Shown here one piece after another: positions 47,750 through 56,270 of a stretch of DNA of 64,000 nucleotides. The position numbers and the translations under genes were made by a program. The stretch is from Alphaproteobacteria bacterium (GTDB taxonomy: Bacteria > Pseudomonadota > Alphaproteobacteria > Micavibrionales > Micavibrionaceae): the NCBI GenBank assembly GCA_017302165.1, contig JAFLCW010000001.1, positions 62,001-126,000 of the forward strand. Direction: 5' to 3'. How positions within the stretch are numbered: position 1 is the stretch's first letter; each line of letters starts with the position of its first letter. The notes beneath the pieces were generated by a model. The model worked only from the letters and a program-made list of their open reading frames with translations. It was not told the origin of the DNA and made no database searches.

Positions 47750-48433
47750 ATGAACCAGAAAAAGAAAAAAGCTCTTCTTGTATTATCCATCACCACAGGT
47801 GTGGTGGCGATGATCACATGTATGGGCTTTCTGTTGATGTCCTCTGGCTCTACACCGGGCTCTGCTATGTCTGTCCCGATGATCCCGGAAGAAGGACGCA
47901 TCTATCCCCCGGGACATCTGGCTGAATTATATAAAGACGAGCCCATCAAGGTTGATTACGTGTATGCGTTTGCGACCGCACCCGGTGCCAAAACGGGGGC
48001 GGTATTCGCCACGATTTACAATCAAGCCGATACTCAAGATTTCCTGATCAAGGCTGAATCAAAAGTGGCGGAGCATACCGAACTGCACGAAAGCTATGTG
48101 GATCCCGACGATCAGACCATGATGATGCGTAAGGTCAAACACATTGAAATTCCCGAAGGTTATGATGAGATTTTGGTACCCGGCGGCTACCACGTAATGC
48201 TGATTAATCTCTATCAACCGCTCATTCAAGGTGCCTCCTTTACGCTCGATCTGACGTTTGAAAAAGCTGGAAAAATATCGGTGCCCGTGACCATTACGCC
48301 GCCCGGCGTTCGGTTAGAGCCCATGGATGAAGGTGAACTCAAAGGAGAACCTATCGCACCCATCAATCAAAAAATGCAAAAGCCTCGGGGTGGACTGCCT
48401 TTAGGTCTGACGTTGCCTGCCGATGCCCCGTAA
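47750..48433 (+). CDS. PCu(A)C-type periplasmic copper chaperone
   Basis: 227 residues with an N-terminal hydrophobic segment. The DUF461/PCuAC domain is recognised by ELHESYVDPDDQTMMMRKV, HIEIPEGY and PGGYHVMLINL, which hold the histidine/methionine copper ligands. Relatives deliver copper to cytochrome oxidase or help in copper tolerance. An extended, proline-rich C-terminus (about 35 residues) lies beyond the domain. The end overlaps aroQ by 11 bases. Confidence 0.9.
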   Translation: MNQKKKKALLVLSITTGVVAMITCMGFLLMSSGSTPGSAMSVPMIPEEGRIYPPGHLAELYKDEPIKVDYVYAFATAPGAKTGAVFATIYNQADTQDFLIKAESKVAEHTELHESYVDPDDQTMMMRKVKHIEIPEGYDEILVPGGYHVMLINLYQPLIQGASFTLDLTFEKAGKISVPVTITPPGVRLEPMDEGELKGEPIAPINQKMQKPRGGLPLGLTLPADAP

Positions 48434-48869
48434 AAAAATTCTTATCTTAAACGGCCCTAACCTGAATATGCTGGGTATTCGGGAACCCGCAATCTATGGC
48501 CGGGATACGCTGGACGATATTAAACGGCTCTGCCGGGACACCGCCAAACCGCTGATGATGTCGATTGATTTCAAACAGTCCAATCACGAAGGCCAGTTGG
48601 TGACATGGATTCAAAAAGCCCGGGGTAAAGCCGATGCGCTTATTCTGAATGCCGGTGCCTACACCCACACCTCGCTGGCGATACATGATGCCTTAAAACT
48701 GATAGACGTGCCGATCATCGAAGTGCATCTATCTGACCCCGAACAACGGGAGAGCTTCCGCCATTTCTCCTATGTCGGGCTTGTGGCGCATCATGTGATT
48801 AAAGGTAAAGGCGCCGCCGGGTATGCCGAAGCCCTGACCTATTTGAGCCATATCTGGCAGAAATCCTGA
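48423..48869 (+). CDS. aroQ: Type II 3-dehydroquinate dehydratase
   Basis: 148 residues, typical length. Signatures: ILILNGPNLNMLGIREP with the following IYG (catalytic tyrosine), ILNAGAYTHTS, and EVHLSDPEQRESFR. It converts 3-dehydroquinate to 3-dehydroshikimate in aromatic amino acid synthesis. It is next to accB, a common arrangement in proteobacteria. Confidence 0.97.
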   Translation: MPRKKILILNGPNLNMLGIREPAIYGRDTLDDIKRLCRDTAKPLMMSIDFKQSNHEGQLVTWIQKARGKADALILNAGAYTHTSLAIHDALKLIDVPIIEVHLSDPEQRESFRHFSYVGLVAHHVIKGKGAAGYAEALTYLSHIWQKS

Positions 48870-48989
48870 GGTTTTTAATTCTGGATGTGTAAAGATGGGG
48901 GTAATATTTTACCTAAAACATGTTCTGCTTTTGACTTTTTCCCCCTTTTTCTTTATGCAAGGCACGTTATAAACAACAAATGGTTAATT

Positions 48990-49454
48990 ATGAAAATTGA
49001 TGTAAAAGCCATCCGCCAGCTCGCGGAACTTCTGGATGAAACCGGCCTCACGGAAATCGAAGTCGCCGAAGGTGAACAAATGATCCGCGTGAATAAAGGC
49101 GGGGTCAGCATGGGCGTGCCCGCACATTATTCAGCGCCAGCCAATATATCAATGGCCTCTGATCCCACGGTACCCCAAGCGGCCAATAACGTACCGCCAG
49201 CGGCGATCACGTCTGATCACCCGGGGGCAGTCTCTTCTCCCATGGTGGGGACGGCCTATATGGCACCTGAACCGGGCGCAGCACCTTTTGTTAAAAAAGG
49301 AAGTAACGTGAGCGAAGGCGATACCTTGTTGATCATCGAAGCGATGAAAGTGATGAATCCGATCAAGGCACATAAAGGTGGTACGGTCACACAGATCCTG
49401 ATCGAATCTGGACAGCCCGTAGAATACGGCGATGTGTTGATGGTGATTGAATAG
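48990..49454 (+). CDS. accB: Biotin carboxyl carrier protein of acetyl-CoA carboxylase
   Basis: 154 residues from ATG 48990 ([10 protein letters not shown]). The longer upstream frame is unlike any BCCP and is rejected. The N-terminal helix and the alanine/proline-rich linker precede the biotinyl domain, with the biotin lysine in [11 protein letters not shown]. The stop is two bases before accC. It carries the carboxyl group for malonyl-CoA synthesis. Confidence 0.97.
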   Translation: MKIDVKAIRQLAELLDETGLTEIEVAEGEQMIRVNKGGVSMGVPAHYSAPANISMASDPTVPQAANNVPPAAITSDHPGAVSSPMVGTAYMAPEPGAAPFVKKGSNVSEGDTLLIIEAMKVMNPIKAHKGGTVTQILIESGQPVEYGDVLMVIE

Positions 49455-49456
49455 CA

Positions 49457-50797
49457 ATGTTCAAAAAAATCCTGATTGCCAACCGCGGTGAAATTGCCTT
49501 GCGCATTATCCGTGCCTGCCGTGAAATCGGTATCCAGACAGTGGCTGTCCACTCAACGGCAGATGCCAATGCGATGGCCGTGCGTCTGGCAGATGAATCG
49601 GTCTGTATCGGTCCCCCATCGGCGAAAGATTCATATCTGAATATTCCTTCTATTCTGACGGCGGCCGCCGTGACGGGCGCCGAAGCCATCCATCCTGGAT
49701 ATGGTTTTTTATCTGAAAACGCCATGTTTGCCCGCATGGTCGAAGAACACGGATTTACCTTCATCGGGCCCAAAGCCGACCATATCGACAAAATGGGCGA
49801 TAAGGTGATGGCGAAAAAAACAGCGCTCTCGCTGGGGCTTCCGGTGGTACCTGGGTCTGATGGCGCGGTGGAAAGCGTTGAAGAAGGCAAAGCCTTCGCG
49901 CTAAAAGCGGGTCTGCCTGTCTTGATCAAGGCCGCGTCGGGCGGCGGCGGTAAGGGCATGAAGGTTATTCGCAAGATCGAGGAGTTCGAAGAAGCCTACC
50001 GTACGGCCAGATCCGAAGCCAAAGCCAATTTCGGTGATGACACCGTTTACATCGAGAAATATCTCGAAGCCCCCAAACATATCGAAATTCAGGTTTTTGG
50101 CGATCATCATGGCAATGCCATTCATCTGGGGGAGCGCGATTGTTCCACCCAAAGACGTCACCAAAAAGTCGTCGAAGAAGGTCCCTCACCCGTCATCAGC
50201 CATGCAGACCGTGAAAAAATTGGCACGTTGGCGGCCGACGTGATTCGCAAAATGGGCTATGTCGGCGCAGGTACGATTGAAATGCTCTATGAAAACGGCG
50301 AATTCTATTTCATGGAAATGAATACCCGGATTCAGGTTGAACATCCCGTCACGGAAATGATCACGGGCATTGACTTGATTGCTGAACAGATCAAGGTCGC
50401 CGCCGGCGAACCTTTGACGCTCAACAAAGAAAATATTCGCTTTCGTGGCCATGCGATTGAAATTCGTATCAATGCCGAAGACCCGCAGACCTTTATTCCG
50501 TCCCCCGGAAAAATTACACAATTCCACACACCGGGCGGTTTGGGTGTCCGTTTTGATTCCGCTATCTATCAAGGATACAGCATCCCCCCTTATTACGACT
50601 CTATGGTGGGAAAATTAATTGTCCACGGCAGAACCCGTGAAGAATGCATCAACCGTATGCGTAGATGTATTACCGAAACCGTGGTTGAAGGTGTCAAAAC
50701 GACGTTGCCACTTCATCACTGGATTTTCCAGCAAGAGGAATTCCTGAGCGGGGAATATAATATTCACTGGCTGGAGAAAAAACTCGCCACCCGTTAA
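49457..50797 (+). CDS. accC: Biotin carboxylase subunit of acetyl-CoA carboxylase
   Basis: 446 residues, full length. N-terminus [20 protein letters not shown]-grasp glycine loop [12 protein letters not shown], and the active-site [16 protein letters not shown] are all present. It carboxylates biotin on AccB using bicarbonate and ATP. Co-transcribed with accB. Confidence 0.98.
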   Translation: MFKKILIANRGEIALRIIRACREIGIQTVAVHSTADANAMAVRLADESVCIGPPSAKDSYLNIPSILTAAAVTGAEAIHPGYGFLSENAMFARMVEEHGFTFIGPKADHIDKMGDKVMAKKTALSLGLPVVPGSDGAVESVEEGKAFALKAGLPVLIKAASGGGGKGMKVIRKIEEFEEAYRTARSEAKANFGDDTVYIEKYLEAPKHIEIQVFGDHHGNAIHLGERDCSTQRRHQKVVEEGPSPVISHADREKIGTLAADVIRKMGYVGAGTIEMLYENGEFYFMEMNTRIQVEHPVTEMITGIDLIAEQIKVAAGEPLTLNKENIRFRGHAIEIRINAEDPQTFIPSPGKITQFHTPGGLGVRFDSAIYQGYSIPPYYDSMVGKLIVHGRTREECINRMRRCITETVVEGVKTTLPLHHWIFQQEEFLSGEYNIHWLEKKLATR

Positions 50798-50829
50798 CGG
50801 GGATCAAACAGAAAAACAGGGATGTTCGC

Positions 50830-51504
50830 ATGTCTGATGTTTCTGACATTCTGATCAAGGCCTATCGTCAGGGAATTTTTCCCATGGCCGATGACGCCGA
50901 GAGCGAGGATATTCATTTCTACCGTCCGGTTTTGCGGGCTTTACTGCCCCTTCGGCCTCTACGTATCCCCAAAAGATTGCTGAAAACCGTTAAATCATCT
51001 CCCTACCGTGTGACGGTCAATACCGCCTTTGACACTGTGATACGCATGTGCGCCCAGCGACATGAACGGCGCGATAAAACATGGATCAATCCCGTTATTC
51101 AGCATTTATTTATCGATCTGCATCACCGGGGCATGGCGCATTCTGTGGAATGCTGGACACCAGCCGGTGATTTTGCAGGCGGGCTTTATGGTCTGGCCAT
51201 CGGCGGCGTTTTTTGCGGCGAAAGCATGGTTTCCCGGGCGCGGGATGCCAGCAAAATCGCTTTGGTGCATTTATGTGCACGTTTGGTGCGCGGAGGATTC
51301 ACGGTTCTAGATACACAATTCGCTAACCCTCATTTAACGCAGTTCGGGCTCTATGAAATGCCGCAAACAGAGTATGAAATCTTGATTAAAGCAGAGATGG
51401 ATAAGACTGCTGATTTTGTTCAAGCCGGAATCAACGAAAAAAACATCTGCCAAGATTATCTGACCGCTTTTTATTCTGGCGGTGCCCAGGAACCCAAGGC
51501 GTAA
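50830..51504 (+). CDS. aat: Leucyl/phenylalanyl-tRNA-protein transferase
   Basis: 224 residues. It has the family start LIKAYRQGIFPMADD, then GGLYGLAIGGVFCGESMVS and VLDTQFANPHLTQFG. It adds Leu or Phe to N-terminal Arg/Lys of proteins, marking them for ClpS-ClpAP; clpS and clpA lie about 7 kb away. Its 3' end overlaps the convergent DUF2155 gene by 34 bases. Confidence 0.95.
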   Translation: MSDVSDILIKAYRQGIFPMADDAESEDIHFYRPVLRALLPLRPLRIPKRLLKTVKSSPYRVTVNTAFDTVIRMCAQRHERRDKTWINPVIQHLFIDLHHRGMAHSVECWTPAGDFAGGLYGLAIGGVFCGESMVSRARDASKIALVHLCARLVRGGFTVLDTQFANPHLTQFGLYEMPQTEYEILIKAEMDKTADFVQAGINEKNICQDYLTAFYSGGAQEPKA

Positions 51505-52244
51505 TCCGTTGTCTCTGACATAGCCTGTTTAAACATAGGCTGACGCTGATCTGGCTCAGGACGAAGATGAGCTATCGGCGGCGGCGGCGCGGCGATATGT
51601 TCGGAAGGGATCATATTCTGTGTCTGCGGCGGCAAGGTTACGGGTGACGTATCTTCAACGGGAATGGGTTCTTCGGCTGGGGCAGGTGTTTCTTGAGGCA
51701 CAGACGCGGGCGGCGTGTCGGTCACCGGTGTCTCTGCCGGAGGATTTTCAGAAGGTGCAGGCGCACTCACTTTCTCTTCTTTGACGGGCGCTAAATCATC
51801 TTGTGATTTGGGCTCTGACGCTGGTGGGGCAGAAGCAGACGTATCGTCTTTTTTGTTTTTATCGTTTTGGCAATCCAGCACCCAGACATCATACACGGGG
51901 TGATCCATCGCCGACAGGGCGGGAGAAGAGGCAAACATCCAGCCCGAGAATATCCAGGTTGATTTTTCGGCACCGGGGGGCACTTCCCAGATCTGAAGAA
52001 ACGACACACTTTCCGGCCGTTCAATCGGCTGGGATTTCCGGCAAGCATGTATTTTAATGAATAAAGGGCCATATTGAATGGTCGATCCGACCTCGGCTAC
52101 AAAAGTCTCACTACGGGCGGTGGATTTATCCAGTGCCTTTAATTTCACGAATTTGTAATCTTCCATGGCGGCGCGCGCCTCAGAGGACAGCCCCATCATC
52201 CCGGCCATGATCCCCAGACATAAAAGGCCAGCCGAAAAACGCAT
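51471..52244 (-). CDS. DUF2155-domain exported protein
   Basis: 257 residues. Signal peptide ends near SSEARA. The DUF2155 domain spans about residues 32-130 (KLKALDKSTARSETFVAEVG ... LQIWEVPPGAEKSTWIFSGWMFASSPALSAMDHPVYDVWVLDC). The rest is a long proline/alanine/glutamate-rich tail, probably disordered. The family is largely alphaproteobacterial and of unknown function. Its ATG overlaps the stop of the MlaD-like gene by one base. Confidence 0.9.
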   Translation of the reverse strand: MRFSAGLLCLGIMAGMMGLSSEARAAMEDYKFVKLKALDKSTARSETFVAEVGSTIQYGPLFIKIHACRKSQPIERPESVSFLQIWEVPPGAEKSTWIFSGWMFASSPALSAMDHPVYDVWVLDCQNDKNKKDDTSASAPPASEPKSQDDLAPVKEEKVSAPAPSENPPAETPVTDTPPASVPQETPAPAEEPIPVEDTSPVTLPPQTQNMIPSEHIAAPPPPIAHLRPEPDQRQPMFKQAMSETTDYALGSWAPPE

Positions 52245-52792
52245 TACGGTGTCTCCGGCATGGATGGCATGACTTCCTGACCGGATAAGGGAATATCAAC
52301 AACAGGGACAGGCTGTTCGGCAGAATCTTCTGCCGCGTCTTTGTCTTTTGAATCATTCATGCTGAAGATAAACTGCCCCAGTAATTGTTCCAGATTTTGT
52401 GGTGCCTGCGTGTATTCAATACGCGCCCCTGATTCCAGATATTCTTCGGCCGCCCCTGGCTCAAGGGATAAGTATCGACCCCCAAGTAAACTTTTACTGC
52501 TGATCAATGCCGCCGTGTCTTCGGGCAATTTGATATCATTGGCCACATTGATGGTCACTTTGGCCAGATAGGTGGCAGGGTCTAATTCCACCTTGGACAC
52601 ATTCCCAACTTTCACGCCGCTGATTTCCACATCATCCCCCACGGCCAGTCCCCCAATGCCAGAAAAATTCGCCGATAATTCATATCCGTCCACGGCTTTA
52701 ATATTTGCGGTTGAATAACTATAGAAGAAAAACGTTAAGGCAACGGCCAAGACAACAGCCCCCAGTACGGTTTCAATAGCATTACGTTTCAT
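52244..52792 (-). CDS. mlaD: MlaD-family phospholipid transport protein
   Basis: 182 residues. One N-terminal membrane helix (VLGAVVLAVALTFFFYSY) is followed by an MCE domain (YELSANFSGIGGLAVGDDVEISGVKVGNV) and an acidic proline-rich tail. MlaD forms the periplasmic ring of the Mla system that returns phospholipids from the outer membrane. The ABC partners (MlaE, MlaF) are not in this window. Confidence 0.9.
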   Translation of the reverse strand: MKRNAIETVLGAVVLAVALTFFFYSYSTANIKAVDGYELSANFSGIGGLAVGDDVEISGVKVGNVSKVELDPATYLAKVTINVANDIKLPEDTAALISSKSLLGGRYLSLEPGAAEEYLESGARIEYTQAPQNLEQLLGQFIFSMNDSKDKDAAEDSAEQPVPVVDIPLSGQEVMPSMPETP

Positions 52793-52808
52793 GAATCATC
52801 TCTCCTGA

Positions 52809-53207
52809 TTATGCGTGTGGCGGCGTCCACGGTTGATAGTCACCGGTGGCTTTGTCACGTTGACCCCCTTCTAAAATATGGCCGGGGGGACGATAGGCAC
52901 CGGTGGTGCCCGTCATGTTGGGTTGATGCGGTTTCATCCACGGACGGCGAAAAGACGGCGACTGCTCACTCGGGAAAATATCCGTCTGATGATGAAGCCA
53001 TCCATGCCATTCTGGCGGTACCTTTGATGCTTCTGCTTCGCCACGATATTTCACCCAGCGACGTTCATGCTTATATCCCTTACGCGCCTTAGCCCGATAA
53101 TAGACATTGCCTTGGGCATCCGTGCCCACGCGTTTGGCACCGCTGAACAGCGTGACAAAATGAATATGCACGGGGGACAGCACGCCCAGAAAACTGAAAA
53201 GACCCAT
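52809..53207 (-). CDS. NDUFA12-type NADH:ubiquinone oxidoreductase accessory subunit
   Basis: 132 residues from ATG 53207 (MGLFSFLG). The upstream extension to 53357 overlaps the divergent RidA gene and is rejected. The domain core reads VGTDAQGNVYYRAKA ... ERRWVKYRGEAEASKVPPEWHGWLHH and ends with a proline-rich tail. This accessory subunit is shared by mitochondrial and alphaproteobacterial complex I, so it supports the taxonomic call. Confidence 0.93.
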   Translation of the reverse strand: MGLFSFLGVLSPVHIHFVTLFSGAKRVGTDAQGNVYYRAKARKGYKHERRWVKYRGEAEASKVPPEWHGWLHHQTDIFPSEQSPSFRRPWMKPHQPNMTGTTGAYRPPGHILEGGQRDKATGDYQPWTPPHA

Positions 53208-53306
53208 AATTCTTGCGATCCCTTGAAAATTGCCGTAACGATAGTACGGATCCGATTGTGCTGAAAATCTCGGAAGAATCAAGTTTTTATCAAAAAAGGT
53301 AACCAC

Positions 53307-53774
53307 ATGACTGATGTCACCGCTATCCTGAAAGACATGGGCTTTGACCTGCCGCAAACGGCGCCGCCGCTCTATAACTATGTGCCTTATGTCATTTCAG
53401 GCTCGCTGGTGTTTATCGCCGGGCAAATCCCTTTTATCAACGGCCAGAAACTCTATATCGGCAAGCTGGGGGAAACGATGGATATCCCCACCGGACAAAA
53501 GGCGGCGCAGAATTGCGCCCTCAATATTCTGGCTAATCTGCGTGATGCCGTCGCAGGAGATTGGGCACGGGTCGTGCGTTGTGTGAAGGTCGGCGGGTTT
53601 GTAAATTCCACCCCTGATTTTGACCAACAATCGGTTGTCATTAACGCCGCGTCTGATTTATTGGTCTCGGCACTGGGTGAACGGGGTAAACATGCCCGGT
53701 TCGCCGTAAGTGCCCCCAGCCTGCCGCTCGGTGCCTCGGTTGAAATTGATGCCGTGTTTGAAATAAAGAATTGA
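53307..53774 (+). CDS. RidA/YjgF-family protein
   Basis: 155 residues, somewhat longer than the canonical 128. The YjgF fold is seen in PLYNYVPYVISGSLVFIAGQIPF, AAQNCALNILANLRDAVAGDW and RFAVSAPSLPLGASVEIDAVFEI. It belongs to the long branch of the family common in alphaproteobacteria. The typical role is hydrolysis of reactive enamine/imine intermediates; the exact substrate is not clear for this branch. Confidence 0.93.
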   Translation: MTDVTAILKDMGFDLPQTAPPLYNYVPYVISGSLVFIAGQIPFINGQKLYIGKLGETMDIPTGQKAAQNCALNILANLRDAVAGDWARVVRCVKVGGFVNSTPDFDQQSVVINAASDLLVSALGERGKHARFAVSAPSLPLGASVEIDAVFEIKN

Positions 53775-53788
53775 GACGACCTCTCAGG

Positions 53789-54376
53789 TCATTCCTCGGT
53801 GTGATCTTGGGTCGTTAAATAATCCTTCAAGGGTTGACCATTCACATACAGTGTCTCGATGATCGGCTTCCCGTTTGCGCCTGAGATTAATCCCAGCTTG
53901 AATGTGGCCTTCCCTTCACGAAGCAAATTTTCTAAATAAAGGGCAGAATCTTCGGGCACATAAAACTGGCTGATACCAATGTCAAACTGACCCGGTTCAA
54001 AGGATGGATACCCTCTCATCGGGGCCGGGCAGGCAGAGGTTGGCCGAGGCGGGCACATCTGAAGATGGGCTTTCGGCTCAGCATGATCCCCACTTAAACA
54101 CACACAGCACGGCTTTGTTGCGTCCTGACACACAGAAAAATCAGAGGATTGATTATCCGCCCATGGCCAGTCAAACCGAAAGACCAGATAATGTCCACGG
54201 AGCATATCCCGCGGGTCATATCCGGTAATGGGAATGCGGTAAATATCCGCGCCGCGTATATCCAGATGTGCCTTGATCGCCAGTGCCGCCGGGACAAAAA
54301 TGGGCAAGATCAACGCTAGGATCAGGATAGAGTGTTTCCACTTCGTCCACAGTCTCTCACAGGTGCCACTATCCAT
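53789..54376 (-). CDS. GDYXXLXY-domain membrane protein
   Basis: 195 residues. One N-terminal membrane helix (SILILALILPIFVPAALAI). The signature region is YDPRDMLRGHYLVFRFDW, followed by a cysteine-rich insert (KPCCVCLSGDH) and a conserved FYVPEDSALYLENLLREGKA. The family usually pairs with a DUF2157 membrane protein; here the gene overlaps such a partner by eight bases. Function unknown. Confidence 0.85.
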   Translation of the reverse strand: MDSGTCERLWTKWKHSILILALILPIFVPAALAIKAHLDIRGADIYRIPITGYDPRDMLRGHYLVFRFDWPWADNQSSDFSVCQDATKPCCVCLSGDHAEPKAHLQMCPPRPTSACPAPMRGYPSFEPGQFDIGISQFYVPEDSALYLENLLREGKATFKLGLISGANGKPIIETLYVNGQPLKDYLTTQDHTEE

Positions 54377-55523
54377 GCGCTTTCTCCTGTGTGAGACGCT
54401 GGTTCATTTTTTTGGCGACCACCAAAAGCCCTAACATCACGATACCCGCCATAATCAATCCCCACCCGGTCATCAAAAGAGAGCCGAACACTTCGATATA
54501 AATAATAAAAATACGTACCGTAATCAGGATAACCGCCAGCGAGACGCCTCGTATCCAGCCCGCTTTTTGCGAAAGCCAGCCCACCCCCAGCCAATAGAGA
54601 ATAAATAAAACCGCAGACCCCACAGCGGGCGAAACGCCTTGAAACACACACGGAATAAACCATGTGATGACACTGAGTAGGGCAAAGAGCGCGCCATATT
54701 TCATCTCCGGCCGCGTGCGGTAAAAGTTGTTCAGATAGGCATGCGTGGTGATCCCCACGACGGCGAGAATCAAGATGGGTAAAATATATAAAACCGGCAT
54801 CTCGGTACGATAGATCTCTCCATACCACACAAGACTGCCCAAACTGGCACTGACCGCGAGCAGAATACCCCCAGTCATCTTAAATACGGATGACCAGACA
54901 GGACGGTTTTTTTCAACCCATCTGAACGTGCCATCAGCCATCAAGGCAAGCGGTAACAGGGCGTTCGTACCCAGAATAAAAACGCTTCGCCAACCTGAAG
55001 ACAAAACGCCGATATGTTCCCCTACCACGACCCAGACCGTCCCTAAAAACGCGATCATCCACGGGATTACGGTCATTTTTTTGTGTGCCAGATAGGCCAT
55101 AAAGGGCAAGGTTATAATCATCCAAAGCCCCAGAATACCGCTATAGGTTCCATCTCCCAGTTGATATACCTGCCCGATCAACGCCAGAAGCGTCAGGGTC
55201 AGGCCAAAAAATGCCAGCGTTAATCCCTCTCGCCAGAGATCATGGCCGCGCTTTGACCAGAGCATATATCCCACCGCCGCATTCAAACATACATGCACCC
55301 CAATTTTTATATCGCCGGGTATCGCATGCCAATTCGCCGCCACCAGCGAGAGAACACCCAAGATAATGGCAAAGATTGCAGAACCCATGAGCCCCCGGCC
55401 AAAACGTCCGGCCTGGCGGTTTTTTTCAAAGATTAAAATAGATGATATCTGGTCTTCGGAAATTAATCCTGCTGACTGCCATCGGCGAAGCCGTTTTTCT
55501 AATCCAGACATGGTCTTATTCAA
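54369..55523 (-). CDS. DUF2157-domain polytopic membrane protein
   Basis: 384 residues. The N-terminal soluble part (LEKRLRRWQSAGLISEDQISSIL) is typical of DUF2157, followed by about ten membrane helices. It is the upstream member of a two-gene operon with the GDYXXLXY protein. The pair is widespread in Gram-negative bacteria with no known role. Confidence 0.88.
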   Translation of the reverse strand: MNKTMSGLEKRLRRWQSAGLISEDQISSILIFEKNRQAGRFGRGLMGSAIFAIILGVLSLVAANWHAIPGDIKIGVHVCLNAAVGYMLWSKRGHDLWREGLTLAFFGLTLTLLALIGQVYQLGDGTYSGILGLWMIITLPFMAYLAHKKMTVIPWMIAFLGTVWVVVGEHIGVLSSGWRSVFILGTNALLPLALMADGTFRWVEKNRPVWSSVFKMTGGILLAVSASLGSLVWYGEIYRTEMPVLYILPILILAVVGITTHAYLNNFYRTRPEMKYGALFALLSVITWFIPCVFQGVSPAVGSAVLFILYWLGVGWLSQKAGWIRGVSLAVILITVRIFIIYIEVFGSLLMTGWGLIMAGIVMLGLLVVAKKMNQRLTQEKAHG

Positions 55524-55586
55524 TCATAGATCCGGGAAAGCGTAAATGCCCGATACATTTTGCAGCAGATATGATATTTTCATGTC

Positions 55587-56255
55587 ATGACGCATCACCC
55601 TCAAAACGGCAGTGTTATTATCTGGATTCTCATTGCCATCTTTCTGTTTGCAGGCTTGGGCTTTGCCATGATGAAAGGATCACAAACCAGTACATCCATG
55701 GTGACAGATGAAATCGTGCAATCTTATGCCCGGCAGATTGTGGCCGATGGCAATATCTTTCAGCAATCGGCGCGGCGATTAATTCTGAACGGGGTCACTG
55801 ACACCGGCATCAGTTTTGAAAACCCGGTCGACGGGGGATATATCAATCCGGCCTGTACGAAACCCAAATGCAAAATATTTGATCCCGCAGGGGGCGGCAT
55901 GGGATGGATCACCTATACGCCTCAGGTGAATGACGGGTCTGGCTGGCTATTCACGACCAACCGAATCAATAATATAGGGACAACGGGTATAACTGATTTG
56001 GTGGCGTTTTTGCCGAACATCAAATTGGACGTCTGCAAAAAAATCAACGAGATGGTCGCTTTTGGGACAGCCGGTGCCAATCCGCCCCAAGAACAAAACA
56101 CCGTTGATCTGACAAAGTTTATTGGTGCCTATGGGTCCACGGTCATGGATGATGCTGGCTCTGTGTTCGAAGGAAAAACCCAAGGGTGCTTCCAAGGCGG
56201 GGGGACACCCGCCACCAGCCAGTATTATTATTTTCAGGTCCTTCTGGCGCGATAG
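55587..56255 (+). CDS. Pilin-like exported protein of unknown function, paralogue 1
   Basis: 222 residues. Residues 8-30 form one hydrophobic helix straight after a short polar head (HPQNGSVIIWILIAIFLFAG), like a pseudopilin without the usual Phe-Thr-Leu-Ile-Glu. The rest is secreted-looking, with paired cysteines and LVAFLPNIKLDVCKKINEM. A C-terminal YYYFQVLLAR matches the end of the protein at 61709-62446, so they are paralogues. It is convergent with clpA, 15 bases apart. Confidence 0.8.
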   Translation: MTHHPQNGSVIIWILIAIFLFAGLGFAMMKGSQTSTSMVTDEIVQSYARQIVADGNIFQQSARRLILNGVTDTGISFENPVDGGYINPACTKPKCKIFDPAGGGMGWITYTPQVNDGSGWLFTTNRINNIGTTGITDLVAFLPNIKLDVCKKINEMVAFGTAGANPPQEQNTVDLTKFIGAYGSTVMDDAGSVFEGKTQGCFQGGGTPATSQYYYFQVLLAR

Positions 56256-56270
56256 TTCGGTACGTTTATC

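Noticed and set aside
48885-48989. 35-codon N-terminal extension of accB
   Set aside because: Unlike any biotin carboxyl carrier protein; ATG 48990 starts the conserved sequence.
53208-53357. 50-codon N-terminal extension of the NDUFA12-type protein
   Set aside because: Overlaps the start of the divergent RidA-family gene and does not look like the family.
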